Assembly: GCF_020740795.1 (NCBI RefSeq)
Contig: NC_067294.1
Coordinates: 1,302,001-1,366,000, forward strand
Length of the DNA: 64,000 bases
Direction: 5' to 3'
DNA from: Apus apus
Lineage: Eukaryota > Chordata > Aves > Apodiformes > Apodidae
A program made the position numbers and the translations under genes. Position 1 is the stretch's first letter. Every line of letters starts with the position of its first letter. A model generated the notes under the pieces. The model was not told the origin of the DNA. It saw only the letters and a program-made list of their open reading frames with translations, and ran no database searches. This document shows, piece after piece, positions 63,917 through 64,000 of this stretch.

Positions 63917-64000
63917 TAGAATCCTAGGATGATAGACTGGTTTGGGTTGGAAGGGACCCTAAAGCTCATCCAGTCCCACCCCTGCATGGGCAGGGACACC
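63917..64000 (-). mobile_element. CR1 LINE 3' end, cut by window edge
   Basis: AGAATCCTAGGATGATAGAC, then TGGTTTGGGTTGGAAGGGAC and CATCCAGTCCCACCCCTGCATGG, is the reverse complement of a CR1 3' end like that at 19.3 kb. The body continues beyond 64000. Confidence 0.85.

Overview
The window looks like a piece of a bird autosome, possibly a passerine. Genes are split into short exons with GT-AG introns. The interspersed repeats are CR1-type LINEs, the dominant avian repeat, and no SINEs or L1s are evident. The encoded proteins read as close vertebrate homologues, and LEAP2 matches the avian form as I remember it. The gene set AFF4 - LEAP2 - UQCRQ - GDF9 - SHROOM1 is the block known from human 5q31, here in reverse orientation. 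All gene names come from recognising protein sequence by eye; no database search was run.

Layout: (1) 1-25.25 kb holds the 3' two thirds of AFF4 on the + strand: 16 coding exons (about 810 residues), one candidate extra 21-nt microexon, and a 5-kb 3' UTR. (2) 25.9-27.75 kb holds LEAP2 on the - strand, three small exons, convergent with AFF4. (3) 31.3-31.9 kb holds UQCRQ on the - strand, two exons, with a GC-rich promoter. (4) 31.9-32.7 kb is a cluster of CR1 fragments in mixed orientation. (5) 33.5-36.4 kb holds GDF9 on the - strand, two exons, with a TATA box and E-boxes upstream. (6) 36.5-60.9 kb is a gene-poor interval containing a CpG island with 20-bp minisatellites at 40.2-40.9 kb, a second CpG-rich patch near 47.8 kb and many AT-rich or simple-repeat stretches. 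(7) 60.9-63.74 kb is the large first coding exon of SHROOM1 on the + strand; the gene continues past the window.

The genes do not form one pathway. AFF4 is the scaffold of the super elongation complex in transcription. LEAP2 is a secreted antimicrobial and ghrelin-receptor-blocking peptide. UQCRQ is a subunit of respiratory complex III. GDF9 is an oocyte TGF-beta family ligand. SHROOM1 is an actin-associated cell-shape protein.

The points most worth checking are: GDF9 lies head-to-tail with UQCRQ, whereas in mammals the two are divergent; a candidate in-frame microexon in AFF4; a 28-residue internal repeat in SHROOM1; a 26-bp copy of the GDF9 TATA region 1.2 kb further upstream; and a mosaic CR1 between UQCRQ and GDF9. 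I saw no convincing undescribed protein-coding system.
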